Counted from the first letter of the stretch, positions 1 through 7,145 are shown. The stretch is DNA of 37,859 nt from a bacterium (GCA_021847485.1 JAJZRA010000012.1:1-37859); one strand, 5' to 3'. The notes: a model not told the origin generated them from the letters alone. Made by a program: numbers and translations.

Positions 1-83
1 CTCCGCTTGCTCAGAGCCCGGGCCGCCCGAGGCCCCTGCGAAGGCATACCCTCGCCAGGCCCCCGACTTCGCATCTCGCGCAT
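1..83 (-). CDS. possible 5' part of an unrecognised gene, cut by the window edge
   Basis: Downstream of purC on the minus strand an AGGAG box (91-95) lies 7 bases before an ATG (81-83), and the frame stays open to the left edge (27 codons). The predicted start reads MREMRSRGPGEGMPSQ and is rich in Arg, Gly and Pro. I do not recognise it. The good ribosome binding site is the main support. Against it, the stretch is GC-rich and contains an inverted repeat (TGCGAAG at 37-43 with CTTCGCA at 67-73), so it could be a non-coding structured element. Confidence 0.3.
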   Translation of the reverse strand, partial: MREMRSRGPGEGMPSQGPRAARALSKR

Positions 84-110
84 TTCAAATCTCCTCATAT
101 AAGAAAGAAG

Positions 111-136
111 GAGCCGGGTGGCAGTTCACCCGGCTC
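111..136 (-). terminator. hairpin terminator of the purE-purC operon
   Basis: A perfect 10-bp stem (GAGCCGGGTG at 111-120 with CACCCGGCTC at 127-136) has a 6-base loop and overlaps the purC stop codon (126-128). On the minus strand it is followed by a pyrimidine-rich tail. On the plus strand it is followed by a T run near 142-147, so it could work in both directions. Confidence 0.65.
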
Positions 137-995
137 CGGTTATTTTTTGCAGGGCTTCCTCGTATTTTTTGAGGGTGCCCCGCACTACTTCGGCGGGCAG
201 TCCCGGCGGGGTGGACCGCTTGTCCCACCCGCTGCCCTCCAGCCAGTTCCGGACGTACTGCTTATCGTAGCTCTCCGGGCTGGTCCCGATCCTGTACTTC
301 GCGGCGTCCCAGAACCGGGAAGAATCCGGGGTCAGCGCCTCGTCTATCAGTATCAGCTCGCCGTCCAGCAGGCCGAACTCGAACTTGGTGTCGGCCAGCA
401 GTATCCCCGCCTTCTCGGCGTGGGCGGCGGCGAACTTGTAGAGCGCGAGGCTGGCGTCCCGGACCTTCTCGGCGAGGCCCGGCGGCAGCGCGGCGGCCAT
501 GACCTCGAAGGTCACGTTCTCGTCGTGGCCTTTGTCGGCCTTGGTGGTCGGGGTAAAGATGGGCTCCGGCAGCTTCTGGGCCTCTTTCAGGCCCGCCGGC
601 AGTTTTATGCCGCAGACGCTGCCCTGTTTCAGGTATTCCTTCCAGCCCGAGCCGGTGATATAGCCGCGCACCACGCATTCGAAATCCACCCTTTTCGTGC
701 GGTGCACCAGCATGGCCCGGCCGCGCATGTAGTCCCAGTCGAAGCCGGCGGGCGCGGTGACGAGACGCTTTATCTCGTCGATATCCGTGGAAACTATATG
801 GTTCTTTATGATGTGCCTGGTCCGGTCGAACCAGAAGGAGCTTATCTTGTTGAGGAGGGCGCCCTTGCCGGGCACCGGGGTGGGAAGGATGAAATCGAAG
901 GCGGAGATGCGGTCGGACGACACTATCAGGAGATACTTCTCCCCCGCCGCGTACAGGTCGCGCACTTTCCCCTGGTGTATCAACTTCAGCTCCAT
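126..995 (-). CDS. purC: phosphoribosylaminoimidazole-succinocarboxamide synthase (SAICAR synthase)
   Basis: PurC joins aspartate to CAIR with ATP to give SAICAR in cytoplasmic purine synthesis. Family motifs are visible along the 289-residue protein: an N-terminal HQGKVRDLY nucleotide loop, DRISAFDFILP, VRGYITGSGW, the substrate-binding stretch PIFTPTTKADKGHDENV, and the C-terminal LADTKFEFG and DEALTPDSSRFW motifs. The length fits the longer (~300 aa) class rather than the ~240-aa class common in bacteria. I place the start at ATG 995. An earlier in-frame ATG at 1001 directly abuts the AAAGGAG box (1002-1008), while the ATG at 995 has a normal 6-base spacing. It lies 45 bases downstream of purE, so the two form an operon. 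The stop codon sits inside the terminator hairpin. Confidence 0.95.
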   Translation of the reverse strand: MELKLIHQGKVRDLYAAGEKYLLIVSSDRISAFDFILPTPVPGKGALLNKISSFWFDRTRHIIKNHIVSTDIDEIKRLVTAPAGFDWDYMRGRAMLVHRTKRVDFECVVRGYITGSGWKEYLKQGSVCGIKLPAGLKEAQKLPEPIFTPTTKADKGHDENVTFEVMAAALPPGLAEKVRDASLALYKFAAAHAEKAGILLADTKFEFGLLDGELILIDEALTPDSSRFWDAAKYRIGTSPESYDKQYVRNWLEGSGWDKRSTPPGLPAEVVRGTLKKYEEALQKITGAG

Positions 996-1040
996 GCTCA
1001 TCTCCTTTGCCGACGCTCAGGTAGACTGCAGGCCCGCTGA

Positions 1041-1556
1041 CTACTTCATCGATTCCAGATACTTCTTGTAGCCGATCTTACCGAGTCGGGCGTTCTTGAT
1101 GAGGACTTCTTTCTTCATGTTTTCCCGGTAAGACTTGAATCTGTTCCTCAGGGCCTTCTCTTTGACCGAGAGTATCTGCACCGCGAGCAGGCCCGCGTTC
1201 CTGGCGCCGTTCACGGCGACGGTGGCCACCGGTATCCCGGCCGGCATCTGCACTATCGAGAGCAGCGCGTCCAGGCCGTTCATCGGCGTAGCGTCCACCG
1301 GCACGCCTATCACGGGCAGCGGGGTGGCGGCCGCGAGCACGCCCGGCAGGTGGGCTGCGCCGCCGGCGGCGGCTATGATGACGCCGAAGCCGCGGTTTTC
1401 CGCGGAAGAGACGAAAGCGAGGGCCTCCCGCGTGGTGCGGTGGGCTGAAAGTATCTTTATTTCGAAGGGAACCTTGAACTGCTCGAGGACTTTGGCGGCC
1501 GCCGACAATACTCCCAGGTCCGAATCGCTTCCCATGACGATGGCTGCTTTCAGCAT
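1041..1556 (-). CDS. purE: N5-carboxyaminoimidazole ribonucleotide mutase
   Basis: PurE moves the carboxyl group of N5-CAIR to C4, or carboxylates AIR in class II enzymes, making the CAIR that PurC uses. The N-terminal GSDSDL phosphate-binding motif, the SAHRT motif with the catalytic His, AAGGAAHLPG and PVIGVPV are all present. Its 171 residues match the family, with a Lys-rich C-terminal tail. The start at ATG 1556 lies 5 bases after a GAGG box. The GTG at 1562 overlaps that box and is unlikely to be the start. It is the first gene of the purE-purC operon, and a promoter (1597-1625) gives a leader of about 34 bases. I cannot tell class I from class II; no purK is visible in the window. Confidence 0.94.
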   Translation of the reverse strand: MLKAAIVMGSDSDLGVLSAAAKVLEQFKVPFEIKILSAHRTTREALAFVSSAENRGFGVIIAAAGGAAHLPGVLAAATPLPVIGVPVDATPMNGLDALLSIVQMPAGIPVATVAVNGARNAGLLAVQILSVKEKALRNRFKSYRENMKKEVLIKNARLGKIGYKKYLESMK

Positions 1557-1596
1557 ACGCACCTCAAACCGGAAGTGGAAGTATTACGACACGGAT

Positions 1597-1625
1597 ATTC
1601 TACGATTTTAAATCCCCCCGCACAA
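1597..1625 (-). promoter_or_regulatory. sigma70-type promoter of purE-purC
   Basis: On the minus strand TTGTGC (1625-1620) and TAGAAT (1602-1597) are exactly 17 bases apart, about 40 bases upstream of the purE start. Both hexamers are near consensus. Confidence 0.6.
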
Positions 1626-1627
1626 AT

Positions 1628-1675
1628 CCGGGGGCTTACCCTCCGTCGTAAAACAGGAGGCCGTCCCGCCCCCGG
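1628..1675. repeat. nested inverted repeat between divergent purE and Rrf2 genes
   Basis: CCGGGGGC (1628-1635) pairs with GCCCCCGG (1668-1675), and inside it CCTCC (1640-1644) pairs with GGAGG (1656-1660). It lies between the two divergent promoters with no T tract on either side. It could be a protein-binding or structural element; its function is unknown. Confidence 0.4.
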
Positions 1676-1698
1676 AAAAATCGCGGGTCTTTGGGCCC

Positions 1699-1727
1699 TT
1701 GACAAGCCGCGGACATATTGGTATAGT
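1699..1727 (+). promoter_or_regulatory. strong sigma70 promoter of the Rrf2-hcp operon
   Basis: A perfect -35 TTGACA (1699-1704), a 17-base spacer and TATAGT (1722-1727) are present. The bases before the -10 read TGG, making an extended -10. Transcription should start near 1734, about 28 bases before the ATG. The -10 lies inside an inverted repeat (1719-1734). Confidence 0.85.
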
Positions 1728-1734
1728 TATACCA
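1719..1734. promoter_or_regulatory. putative Rrf2 operator over the -10 box
   Basis: TGGTATA (1719-1725), a GT centre and TATACCA (1728-1734) form a perfect 7+2+7 inverted repeat covering the -10 and the probable transcription start. A dimeric regulator bound here would block polymerase. The encoded Rrf2 protein is the obvious candidate, which implies autorepression and control of hcp. The half-site is not one I can match to a published Rrf2 site. Confidence 0.55.
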
Positions 1735-1761
1735 GATTACCAGATAGGAGCCAGAACGAAC

Positions 1762-2166
1762 ATGCAGACCATACTGAAGATCTCAGAAGCCGCGGCCATA
1801 GCGCTGCACGCCGTGGACTATATGGCCGGGCGCCCCGGCCTGTGCTCCGCGCAGGACATAGCGCGGGACCTCGGCGTTTCCTACAACCACCTCTCCAAGG
1901 TGCTGCAGCACCTCACGAAGGCCGGCTTCGTGCGGCCGGTGCGCGGCCCCAAGGGCGGCTTCACCCTCTCCCCCGCCGGCCTCAAGGCCACCGTGCGCGC
2001 CGTCATGACGGCCATAGACGGCCCGGTCCAGATGCACGCCTGCCTGATGGGCGCCAAGGTCTGCCGCCACAAGGACTGCCTGTTCGGCCGTTTCCTGGCC
2101 GACACCAACCGGCGTTTCGAAAAAGTGCTGGACCAGAAGATCTCGGAGTTCTCTAAGCGGAAGTGA
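1762..2166 (+). CDS. Rrf2 family Fe-S transcriptional regulator (NsrR/IscR-like)
   Basis: This 134-residue protein has the Rrf2 layout: an N-terminal winged helix-turn-helix (about residues 8-75, with SAQDIARDLGVSYNHLSKVL as the recognition region and the GPKGGF wing), then three cysteines (C94, C101, C106; C-x6-C-x4-C) placed like the cluster ligands of NsrR and IscR. The start at ATG 1762 has a GGAG box 11 bases upstream. A TTG at 1699 in the same frame is part of the -35 box and cannot be the start. hcp follows after 34 bases. In other bacteria NsrR controls hcp in response to nitric oxide, so an NO-sensing role is likely but inferred; a redox or Fe-S status sensor is also possible. Confidence 0.88.
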   Translation: MQTILKISEAAAIALHAVDYMAGRPGLCSAQDIARDLGVSYNHLSKVLQHLTKAGFVRPVRGPKGGFTLSPAGLKATVRAVMTAIDGPVQMHACLMGAKVCRHKDCLFGRFLADTNRRFEKVLDQKISEFSKRK

Positions 2167-2200
2167 TTTAGGTTAGGAACAACACTTAAGGAGAAAGATA

Positions 2201-3844
2201 ATGAGCGACAATATGTTCTGTTACCAGTGCGAGCAGTCGGCGAAGGGCACGGGCTGCACCGTGCAGGGCGTCTGCGGCAAGGACCCGGAGACGGCCAGGA
2301 TGCAGGACCTGCTGCTGTGGCAGGCCAAAGGCATAGCGCAGTACGCGCACGCCGCGGCCAAGGCCGGCAAACGCGACCGCGCCATAGACGTCTTCGTGGT
2401 GGAGGCCCTCTTCACCACCGTCACCAACGTCAACTTCGACGCCAGGAACATCGCCGCGCTGGTGCAGAAAGGCCAGCAGATAAAGGAGAAGGCCCGGACC
2501 CTCTCCGGGAACCCCAAGCTGGACGGCCCCGCGGCCTGGGTCCCCCCCGCCGACTACAAGGCCCTGCTGGCCGAAGCCCCGGAGAAGGGCATACAGGCCC
2601 GCCAGAAGGCGCTCGGCGCCGACGCCGCCGGCCTGCAGGAGCTGCTGACCTACGGCCTCAAGGGCATGGCCGCCTACGCGGACCACGCGCTCATCCTGGG
2701 GGTCGAGGACGAGAAGGTGTACGCCTTCTTCCACGAGGCGCTGGCCTTCCTGACCAAGCCCGCCCCCACGGTGGACGAGCTCGTCGGCTACAACATGAAG
2801 TGCGGCGAGGTGAACCTGCGCGTGATGGAACTGCTGGACAAGGCCAACACCACGGCCTACGGCCACCCGGTCCCCACCCCGGTGCGCGTCAACCCGCTCA
2901 AGGGCAAGGCGCTGCTGGTCAGCGGCCACGACCTGAAGGACCTCGAGAACATCCTTAAAGCGACCGAGGGCAAGGGCGTCAACGTCTACACCCACGGCGA
3001 GATGCTGCCCGCCCACGGCTACCCGGCCTTAAAGAAGTACAAGCACCTGGCCGGCAACTACGGAGGCGCCTGGCAGGACCAGCAGAAGGAGTTCGACAAG
3101 TTCCCCGGCTCCATCGTGATGACGACTAACTGCATCCAGAAGCCGCTGAGCGGCTACAAGGCGCGCATCTTCACGACCGGCCTCGTGGAGTGGCCCGGCG
3201 TGACGCACCTGAAGAACGGCGACTTCGGCCCCGCCGTGCAGGCCGCGCTCGCGGCGCCCGGCTTCGACCAGGACGGCGACCCGAAGACCATCCTCGTCGG
3301 CTTCGGGCACAACACCGTGATGGGCGTGGCCGGCAAGGTGATAGACGCCGTCAAGGCGGGGCAGATAAAGCACTTCTTCCTCGTCGGCGGCTGCGACGGC
3401 GCCAAGCCCGGCCGCAATTACTACACCGAGTTCACCGAGAAGGCCCCGAAGGACACCGTGGTGCTGACGCTGGCCTGCGGCAAGTTCCGCTTCAACAAGA
3501 ACGAGTTCGGCGACATAGGCGGCATCCCGCGCCTGCTCGACATGGGCCAGTGCAACGACGCCTACTCTGCCATCCAGGTGGCGGTGGCGCTGGCCAAGGC
3601 GTTCGGCGTAGGCGTCAACGAGCTGCCGCTGTCGCTCGTGCTCAGCTGGTACGAGCAGAAGGCCGTCTGCATCCTGCTGACGCTGCTGTTCCTCGGCATA
3701 AAGAACATCCGCCTCGGGCCGTCGCTGCCGGCCTTCGTGACGCCGGCGGTGCTGAAGGTGCTGGTGGAGAAGTTCAACATCATGCCGATCACCACCCCCG
3801 AGAAGGACCTGGAGGCCATCCTCGGCGCGAAAGCGCGCGCGTAA
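2201..3844 (+). CDS. hcp: hybrid cluster protein (hydroxylamine reductase)
   Basis: Hcp is a cytoplasmic Fe-S enzyme that reduces hydroxylamine in vitro and is linked to nitric oxide detoxification and protein S-nitrosylation. The N-terminal motif C7-x2-C10-x8-C19-x5-C25 is the 4Fe-4S pattern of Hcp from anaerobes. All expected hybrid-cluster ligand regions are visible in order: SGHDLKDLEN (His), THGEMLPAHGYP (Glu), TTNCIQKP (Cys), GGCDGAKPGR (the persulfide Cys), LACGKFRF (Cys), MGQCNDAYSA (Cys) and WYEQKA (Glu). At 547 residues it is the usual size. AAGGAG (2188-2193) lies 7 bases before the ATG. It is the second gene of the Rrf2-hcp operon and ends at a very strong terminator. No hcr reductase gene is adjacent. 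Confidence 0.96.
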   Translation: MSDNMFCYQCEQSAKGTGCTVQGVCGKDPETARMQDLLLWQAKGIAQYAHAAAKAGKRDRAIDVFVVEALFTTVTNVNFDARNIAALVQKGQQIKEKARTLSGNPKLDGPAAWVPPADYKALLAEAPEKGIQARQKALGADAAGLQELLTYGLKGMAAYADHALILGVEDEKVYAFFHEALAFLTKPAPTVDELVGYNMKCGEVNLRVMELLDKANTTAYGHPVPTPVRVNPLKGKALLVSGHDLKDLENILKATEGKGVNVYTHGEMLPAHGYPALKKYKHLAGNYGGAWQDQQKEFDKFPGSIVMTTNCIQKPLSGYKARIFTTGLVEWPGVTHLKNGDFGPAVQAALAAPGFDQDGDPKTILVGFGHNTVMGVAGKVIDAVKAGQIKHFFLVGGCDGAKPGRNYYTEFTEKAPKDTVVLTLACGKFRFNKNEFGDIGGIPRLLDMGQCNDAYSAIQVAVALAKAFGVGVNELPLSLVLSWYEQKAVCILLTLLFLGIKNIRLGPSLPAFVTPAVLKVLVEKFNIMPITTPEKDLEAILGAKARA

Positions 3845-3854
3845 GATCAGTATC

Positions 3855-3898
3855 GGGCAGAGCCGGAGTGGAGAGACTCCGGCTCTGCCCTCATTTTT
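3855..3898 (+). terminator. strong rho-independent terminator after hcp
   Basis: A perfect 15-bp stem (3855-3869 with 3876-3890) with a 6-base loop is followed by TCATTTTT. It starts 10 bases after the hcp stop. Confidence 0.93.
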
Positions 3899-3919
3899 GA
3901 GCCCCGGGACGGGAGGTGA

Positions 3920-4036
3920 GGCCCGGCTTTAGAGCGAAGCATGATCATGCTTCGCGTCCGGGCCGCAAGGGCGCAGGCGGTTTTCCGCGCAAGCAAAACC
4001 GCCGAGCCGGGGCCGCGCAAAACCGCTATGCGGTTT
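3920..4036. repeat. cluster of nested palindromes
   Basis: A 22-base perfect palindrome (3934-3955, centred on ATGATCAT) is nested in GGCCCGG/CCGGGCC arms (3920-3926, 3958-3964). It is followed by GGCGGTTTT (3976-3984) paired with AAAACCGCC (3995-4003), then AAACCGC (4020-4026) paired with GCGGTTT (4030-4036). No gene fits here. It resembles an extragenic palindromic element, but no second copy was seen in the window. Confidence 0.7.
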
Positions 4037-4067
4037 ATGCGTGGCAGACCGGCGCCCGGCTCTTTAC

Positions 4068-4073
4068 TATAAT
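4068..4073 (+). promoter_or_regulatory. consensus -10 box placing the start site at the ATG
   Basis: A perfect TATAAT lies 6 bases before the ATG at 4080, so transcription should begin at or beside the start codon (leaderless mRNA). No Shine-Dalgarno sequence or clear -35 is visible. Confidence 0.55.
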
Positions 4074-4079
4074 ATCCCC

Positions 4080-4835
4080 ATGCCGCCGACAAAAGTTTTC
4101 CTTGAGAAGACGTACCGGGAGATGAACAGGCCCGAATACATCCACCCGGACCCGCTGGAGTTCGTCTGGCGCTATAAGAGCGCGGCCGACCGCGAAGTGG
4201 TCGGCCTGATAGCGGCCTGCCTGGCCTACGGCAACGTCAACCAGATCCTCAAAAGCGTCGAGAAAGTGCTGGCCCCGATGGGCAAGTCCCCGGCCGCCTG
4301 GCTGAAGACCGCGCCGCCGGCGGAAATAAAGAAGGCGCTGGCCGGCTTCAAGCACCGCTTCACCACCGGCGCCGAGATGGCGGTCTTCCTGCTCAACATA
4401 AAGCGCGCGCTGGCCGACCACGGCTCGCTCGAACGGCTGTTCCTCGCCGGCTACCGCGAGGAGGAACCCACCGTGGAGAAGGCGCTCTACCGGTTCGTAG
4501 ACGCTTTCAACGCCCGGGCCTGCGCGCCCACGCTGACGCCGTGCACGGAGCTCAAGAGCTCCTTCAAGCGCGTGAACCTCTTCCTGCGCTGGATGGTCAG
4601 GAAGGACGCCGTGGACCCCGGCGTCTGGTCCCGCGTCTCCCCTTCCAAGCTGATAATCCCGCTGGACACCCACATGCGGCAGGTCTCGATGAACATGGGC
4701 ATCACGCGCCGCAAGGACACGTCCATGAAGACGGCGGTGGAGATAACCGGCTATTTCGCTGGGCTGGAGCCGTCGGACCCGGTGAAGTACGACTTCGCGC
4801 TGACGCGGGCCGGCATCCGCGGCAACAACGTCTGA
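4080..4835 (+). CDS. TIGR02757/DUF2400 family protein
   Basis: The 251-residue protein belongs to the TIGR02757 (DUF2400) family, whose function is not established. Conserved family stretches are seen: YIHPDPLEF near the N-terminus, AACLAYGNVNQI, the central FKRVNLFLRWMVRKD, SPSKLIIPLDTHM, and PVKYDFALTRAG near the C-terminus. No signal peptide or membrane segment is apparent, so it is probably cytoplasmic. I chose ATG 4080; a GTG at 4041 in the same frame lies within the palindrome-promoter region and precedes the TATAAT box. The mRNA is probably leaderless. It is monocistronic, with the oxidative-defence operon starting 81 bases downstream on the same strand. Confidence 0.85.
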   Translation: MPPTKVFLEKTYREMNRPEYIHPDPLEFVWRYKSAADREVVGLIAACLAYGNVNQILKSVEKVLAPMGKSPAAWLKTAPPAEIKKALAGFKHRFTTGAEMAVFLLNIKRALADHGSLERLFLAGYREEEPTVEKALYRFVDAFNARACAPTLTPCTELKSSFKRVNLFLRWMVRKDAVDPGVWSRVSPSKLIIPLDTHMRQVSMNMGITRRKDTSMKTAVEITGYFAGLEPSDPVKYDFALTRAGIRGNNV

Positions 4836-4916
4836 TTTTTTAGTAGAATAATTGGACTCTCTTATCACTGCCGGTGGGGGCCGGCGGCGGCTCACATATA
4901 ATCTAAGGAGGACAGC

Positions 4917-5489
4917 ATGGATCTTAAAGGTTCCAGGACCGAGAAGAATCTGCTCGCCGCTTTCGCGGGCGAGTCGCAGGCGCGCAACCGCTACACGTAT
5001 TTCGCGGGCGCGGCCAGGAAAGAGGGCTATATCCAGATAGCCAACGCTTTCGAGGAGACCGCCGGTCACGAGAAGGAGCACGCCAAGCGCTTCTTCAAGT
5101 TCCTCGAGGGCGGGGACGTGACGATCACCGCCAGCTACCCGGCCGGCAGGATAGGCGACACCGCGGCCAACCTGAAGGCGGCGGCCGCGGGCGAGAACCA
5201 CGAGTGGACCACGCTCTACCAGGATTTCGCCAAGACGGCCCGCGAAGAGGGCTTCGAGCCCGTGGCCAGGACCTTCGAGTCCATATCCGTGGCCGAGAAG
5301 TACCACGAGGCCCGCTACCTCGGCTTCCTGAAGAACGTGCAGGAAGGCAAGGTCTTCAAGAAGGACAGGAAGGTGACCTGGCGCTGCCAGAACTGCGGCT
5401 ACAACCACGAGGGCGACGCCGCCCCCGAGGCCTGCCCGGCCTGCGCCCACCCGAAGGCTTATTTCGAACTGCTGGCGACCAACTGGTAA
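4917..5489 (+). CDS. rbr: rubrerythrin
   Basis: Rubrerythrin reduces hydrogen peroxide in the cytoplasm of anaerobes using electrons from rubredoxin. Residues about 1-145 form a ferritin-like four-helix diiron domain (E19 in AGESQARNRY, EKEH at 52-55, AEKYHEA near 126-132). The C-terminal 35 residues form a rubredoxin-like iron site with C157-x2-C160 and C173-x2-C176. Length (190 aa) is typical. AAGGAGG (4905-4911) lies 5 bases before the ATG. A TATAAT at 4897-4902 is nearby but would start transcription within the Shine-Dalgarno sequence, so the operon promoter is uncertain. It is the first of five same-strand genes for peroxide and superoxide removal. Confidence 0.95.
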   Translation: MDLKGSRTEKNLLAAFAGESQARNRYTYFAGAARKEGYIQIANAFEETAGHEKEHAKRFFKFLEGGDVTITASYPAGRIGDTAANLKAAAAGENHEWTTLYQDFAKTAREEGFEPVARTFESISVAEKYHEARYLGFLKNVQEGKVFKKDRKVTWRCQNCGYNHEGDAAPEACPACAHPKAYFELLATNW

Positions 5490-5499
5490 AGGGGATATT

Positions 5500-6048
5500 A
5501 TGGACGAGAACACCAACCAGGACGAGAAGAAAGAGACCGTCAAGCGCACGGTCACGATGCAGGGCCGCCCGATGGCCCTCGCCGGGGACGAGATCAAGGC
5601 CGGCATGCCCGCGCCCGACTTCAAGGTGATCGACAACGACATGCTGCCGATGAAGTTCTCCCGCACCTACGGGGGCAAGGTCGCCGTGGTCATAGCGGTG
5701 CCGTCGCTCGACACGCCGGTCTGCGACCTGGAGACCCGCCGCTTCAACAAGGAGGCCGAGGCGCTCGGCCCCGACGTGGGCGTGCTCGTGGTCAGCATGG
5801 ACCTGCCGTTCGCGCAGAAGCGCTGGTGCGGCGCCGCCGGCGTGAAGGCCGTGCGCACCTTCTCCGACTACCAGAAGGCGGACTTCGGCAAGGCCTGGGG
5901 CGTGCTGCTCAAGGACCTGCGGCTGCTGGCCCGCGCGGTGTTCATCGTGGACAAGGACGGCGTAGTGAAGTACGTCCAGCTGGTCCCCGAGGTCACCAAG
6001 GAGCCCAATTACGACGAGGCCCTGGCGGCCCTGAAAGCGCTGCTCTGA
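5500..6048 (+). CDS. tpx: thiol peroxidase (atypical 2-Cys peroxiredoxin)
   Basis: Tpx reduces hydrogen peroxide and organic peroxides with thioredoxin as donor. The 182-residue protein has the peroxiredoxin fold signature PSLDTPVCDLETRRF, with peroxidatic Cys75 and the conserved Thr72. The resolving Cys110 is in KRWCGAAGV, the position expected for Tpx-type enzymes. An N-terminal hydrophilic extension of about 15 charged residues precedes the VTMQGRPMALAG start typical of Tpx. It follows rubrerythrin by 10 bases, with a GGGG-containing ribosome binding site. A cytoplasmic location is likely, as there is no signal peptide. Confidence 0.93.
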   Translation: MDENTNQDEKKETVKRTVTMQGRPMALAGDEIKAGMPAPDFKVIDNDMLPMKFSRTYGGKVAVVIAVPSLDTPVCDLETRRFNKEAEALGPDVGVLVVSMDLPFAQKRWCGAAGVKAVRTFSDYQKADFGKAWGVLLKDLRLLARAVFIVDKDGVVKYVQLVPEVTKEPNYDEALAALKALL

Positions 6049-6078
6049 TCTTAGAATAAGGGTTACAAGGAGGGAATT

Positions 6079-6459
6079 ATGGCTGAAAGAAGGGAAGTTT
6101 ACAAGTGCGAGGCCTGCGGCAACATCGTGGAGGTGCTGCACGGCGGCCCCGGCGTGCTGGTCTGCTGCGGCTCCGACATGAAGCCGATGTTCGAGAACAC
6201 CGTGGACGCGGCCAAGGAGAAGCACGTGCCGGTCATCGAGAAGACCGACAAGGGCGTCAAGGTGAAGGTGGGCGCGGTGCCGCACCCGATGGAAGAGAAG
6301 CATTTCATCGAGTGGATCGAGCTCGTCGCCGACGGCAAGATCTTCCGCGAATATCTCAAGCCGGGCATGGCCCCCGAGGCCACGTTCTGCCTGTGCTTTA
6401 CGCCGAAGACGCTCGAGGCCCGCGAGTACTGCAACCTGCACGGGCTCTGGAAGGCCTGA
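6079..6459 (+). CDS. dfx: desulfoferrodoxin (superoxide reductase, 2Fe type)
   Basis: The enzyme reduces superoxide to hydrogen peroxide without making oxygen, taking electrons from rubredoxin. The N-terminal desulforedoxin domain carries C10-x2-C13 and C29-C30 for centre I. The catalytic domain has the expected centre II ligands: H49 in EKHVPV, H69 in PHP, H75 in EEKHF, and C118 and H121 in [10 protein letters not shown]47 is the conserved glutamate. At 126 residues it is full length. AAGGAGGG precedes the ATG. Its stop codon overlaps the start of the next gene (ATGA-type), indicating translational coupling. Rubredoxin, its likely donor, is two genes downstream. Confidence 0.96.
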   Translation: MAERREVYKCEACGNIVEVLHGGPGVLVCCGSDMKPMFENTVDAAKEKHVPVIEKTDKGVKVKVGAVPHPMEEKHFIEWIELVADGKIFREYLKPGMAPEATFCLCFTPKTLEAREYCNLHGLWKA

Positions 6460-6947
6460 TGGCCTCGCTGGCCTACGCGGAGGCCCTCAGGGCCGCTGTC
6501 AGGGTCGAGGAGAACGGCGTCCGCTTCTACAGGAAAGCGGCCGCCGGGGCACGCGACCCGGAAGCGGCCCGGGCCTTCGCCAGGCTGGCCGATTTCGAGG
6601 AGGAGCACCGCGGCTACTTCGCCGCGCTGTCGCTGGAGCTGGAGCAGCGGGAGAGCCTCTTCGTCAACGACCCGGACGGCAAGTTCGCCGCCTCGGTCCG
6701 CGGCCTGGCGGACTCCGGCGTCTTCGCCCTGGCCGGGAACCCGGAGAACTTCTTCTCCGGGGATCCCGGTACCCGCGACGCCGTGAAATTCGCCGTCTCG
6801 ATGGAGAAGGACTCCATCGTCTTCTACCTGGGTCTCCAGGAGGCGATGGCGGACAGGGAAGAAGCCGAAAAGGTCGGAGGGATCATAAAAGAGGAGCTGC
6901 GGCACCTCGCGATCCTGTCCGACCTGCTGAAAAAATTTAAGGATTAA
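6459..6947 (+). CDS. ferritin-like diiron protein (rubrerythrin-type, no rubredoxin domain)
   Basis: This 162-residue protein is predicted all-helical with two ExxH-like pairs: E-E-H in ADFEEEHRGYF (about residues 45-55) and EELRHL near the C-terminus, plus ENGVRFY and MEKDSIVFY carrying further Glu ligands. This is the ferritin-like/rubrerythrin diiron arrangement, but the C-terminal rubredoxin-like iron site is missing. It starts at ATG 6459, overlapping the desulfoferrodoxin stop, and rubredoxin follows after 18 bases. A role in peroxide reduction or iron handling with the neighbouring proteins is likely, but its substrate is not shown by sequence. Confidence 0.82.
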   Translation: MASLAYAEALRAAVRVEENGVRFYRKAAAGARDPEAARAFARLADFEEEHRGYFAALSLELEQRESLFVNDPDGKFAASVRGLADSGVFALAGNPENFFSGDPGTRDAVKFAVSMEKDSIVFYLGLQEAMADREEAEKVGGIIKEELRHLAILSDLLKKFKD

Positions 6948-6965
6948 GCTCACCAGGAGGAAACC

Positions 6966-7127
6966 ATGAAGAAATACGTCTGCAAGCTTTGCGGCTACGT
7001 CTACGATCCCGCCGTAGGGGACCCGGACAATAACGTCCCCCCCGGCACGGCCTTCGACAAGCTGCCGGAGGCCTGGGTCTGCCCCGTCTGCGGCGCCGGC
7101 AAAGAGGAGTTCGAGCCCGAGAACTAG
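6966..7127 (+). CDS. rubredoxin
   Basis: A 53-residue electron carrier with one FeS4 site. [15 protein letters not shown] gives C6-x2-C9, and [13 protein letters not shown] gives the second C-x2-C pair. The conserved aromatic and GT-x-F positions of rubredoxins are also present ([13 protein letters not shown]). CAGGAGG lies just upstream of the ATG. It ends the defence operon and is the natural electron donor for rubrerythrin and superoxide reductase encoded upstream. A bidirectional terminator follows. Confidence 0.95.
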   Translation: MKKYVCKLCGYVYDPAVGDPDNNVPPGTAFDKLPEAWVCPVCGAGKEEFEPEN

Positions 7128-7145
7128 TTCCGGACGCGACGCGTT

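Noticed and set aside
1699-1761. TTG start for the Rrf2 regulator, adding 21 residues
   Set aside because: The TTG is the first half of the -35 box, upstream of the expected transcription start. ATG 1762 begins a standard Rrf2 protein.
4897-4902. TATAAT as the promoter of the rubrerythrin operon
   Set aside because: Transcription would begin inside the Shine-Dalgarno sequence and no -35 is present. Kept only as a remark.
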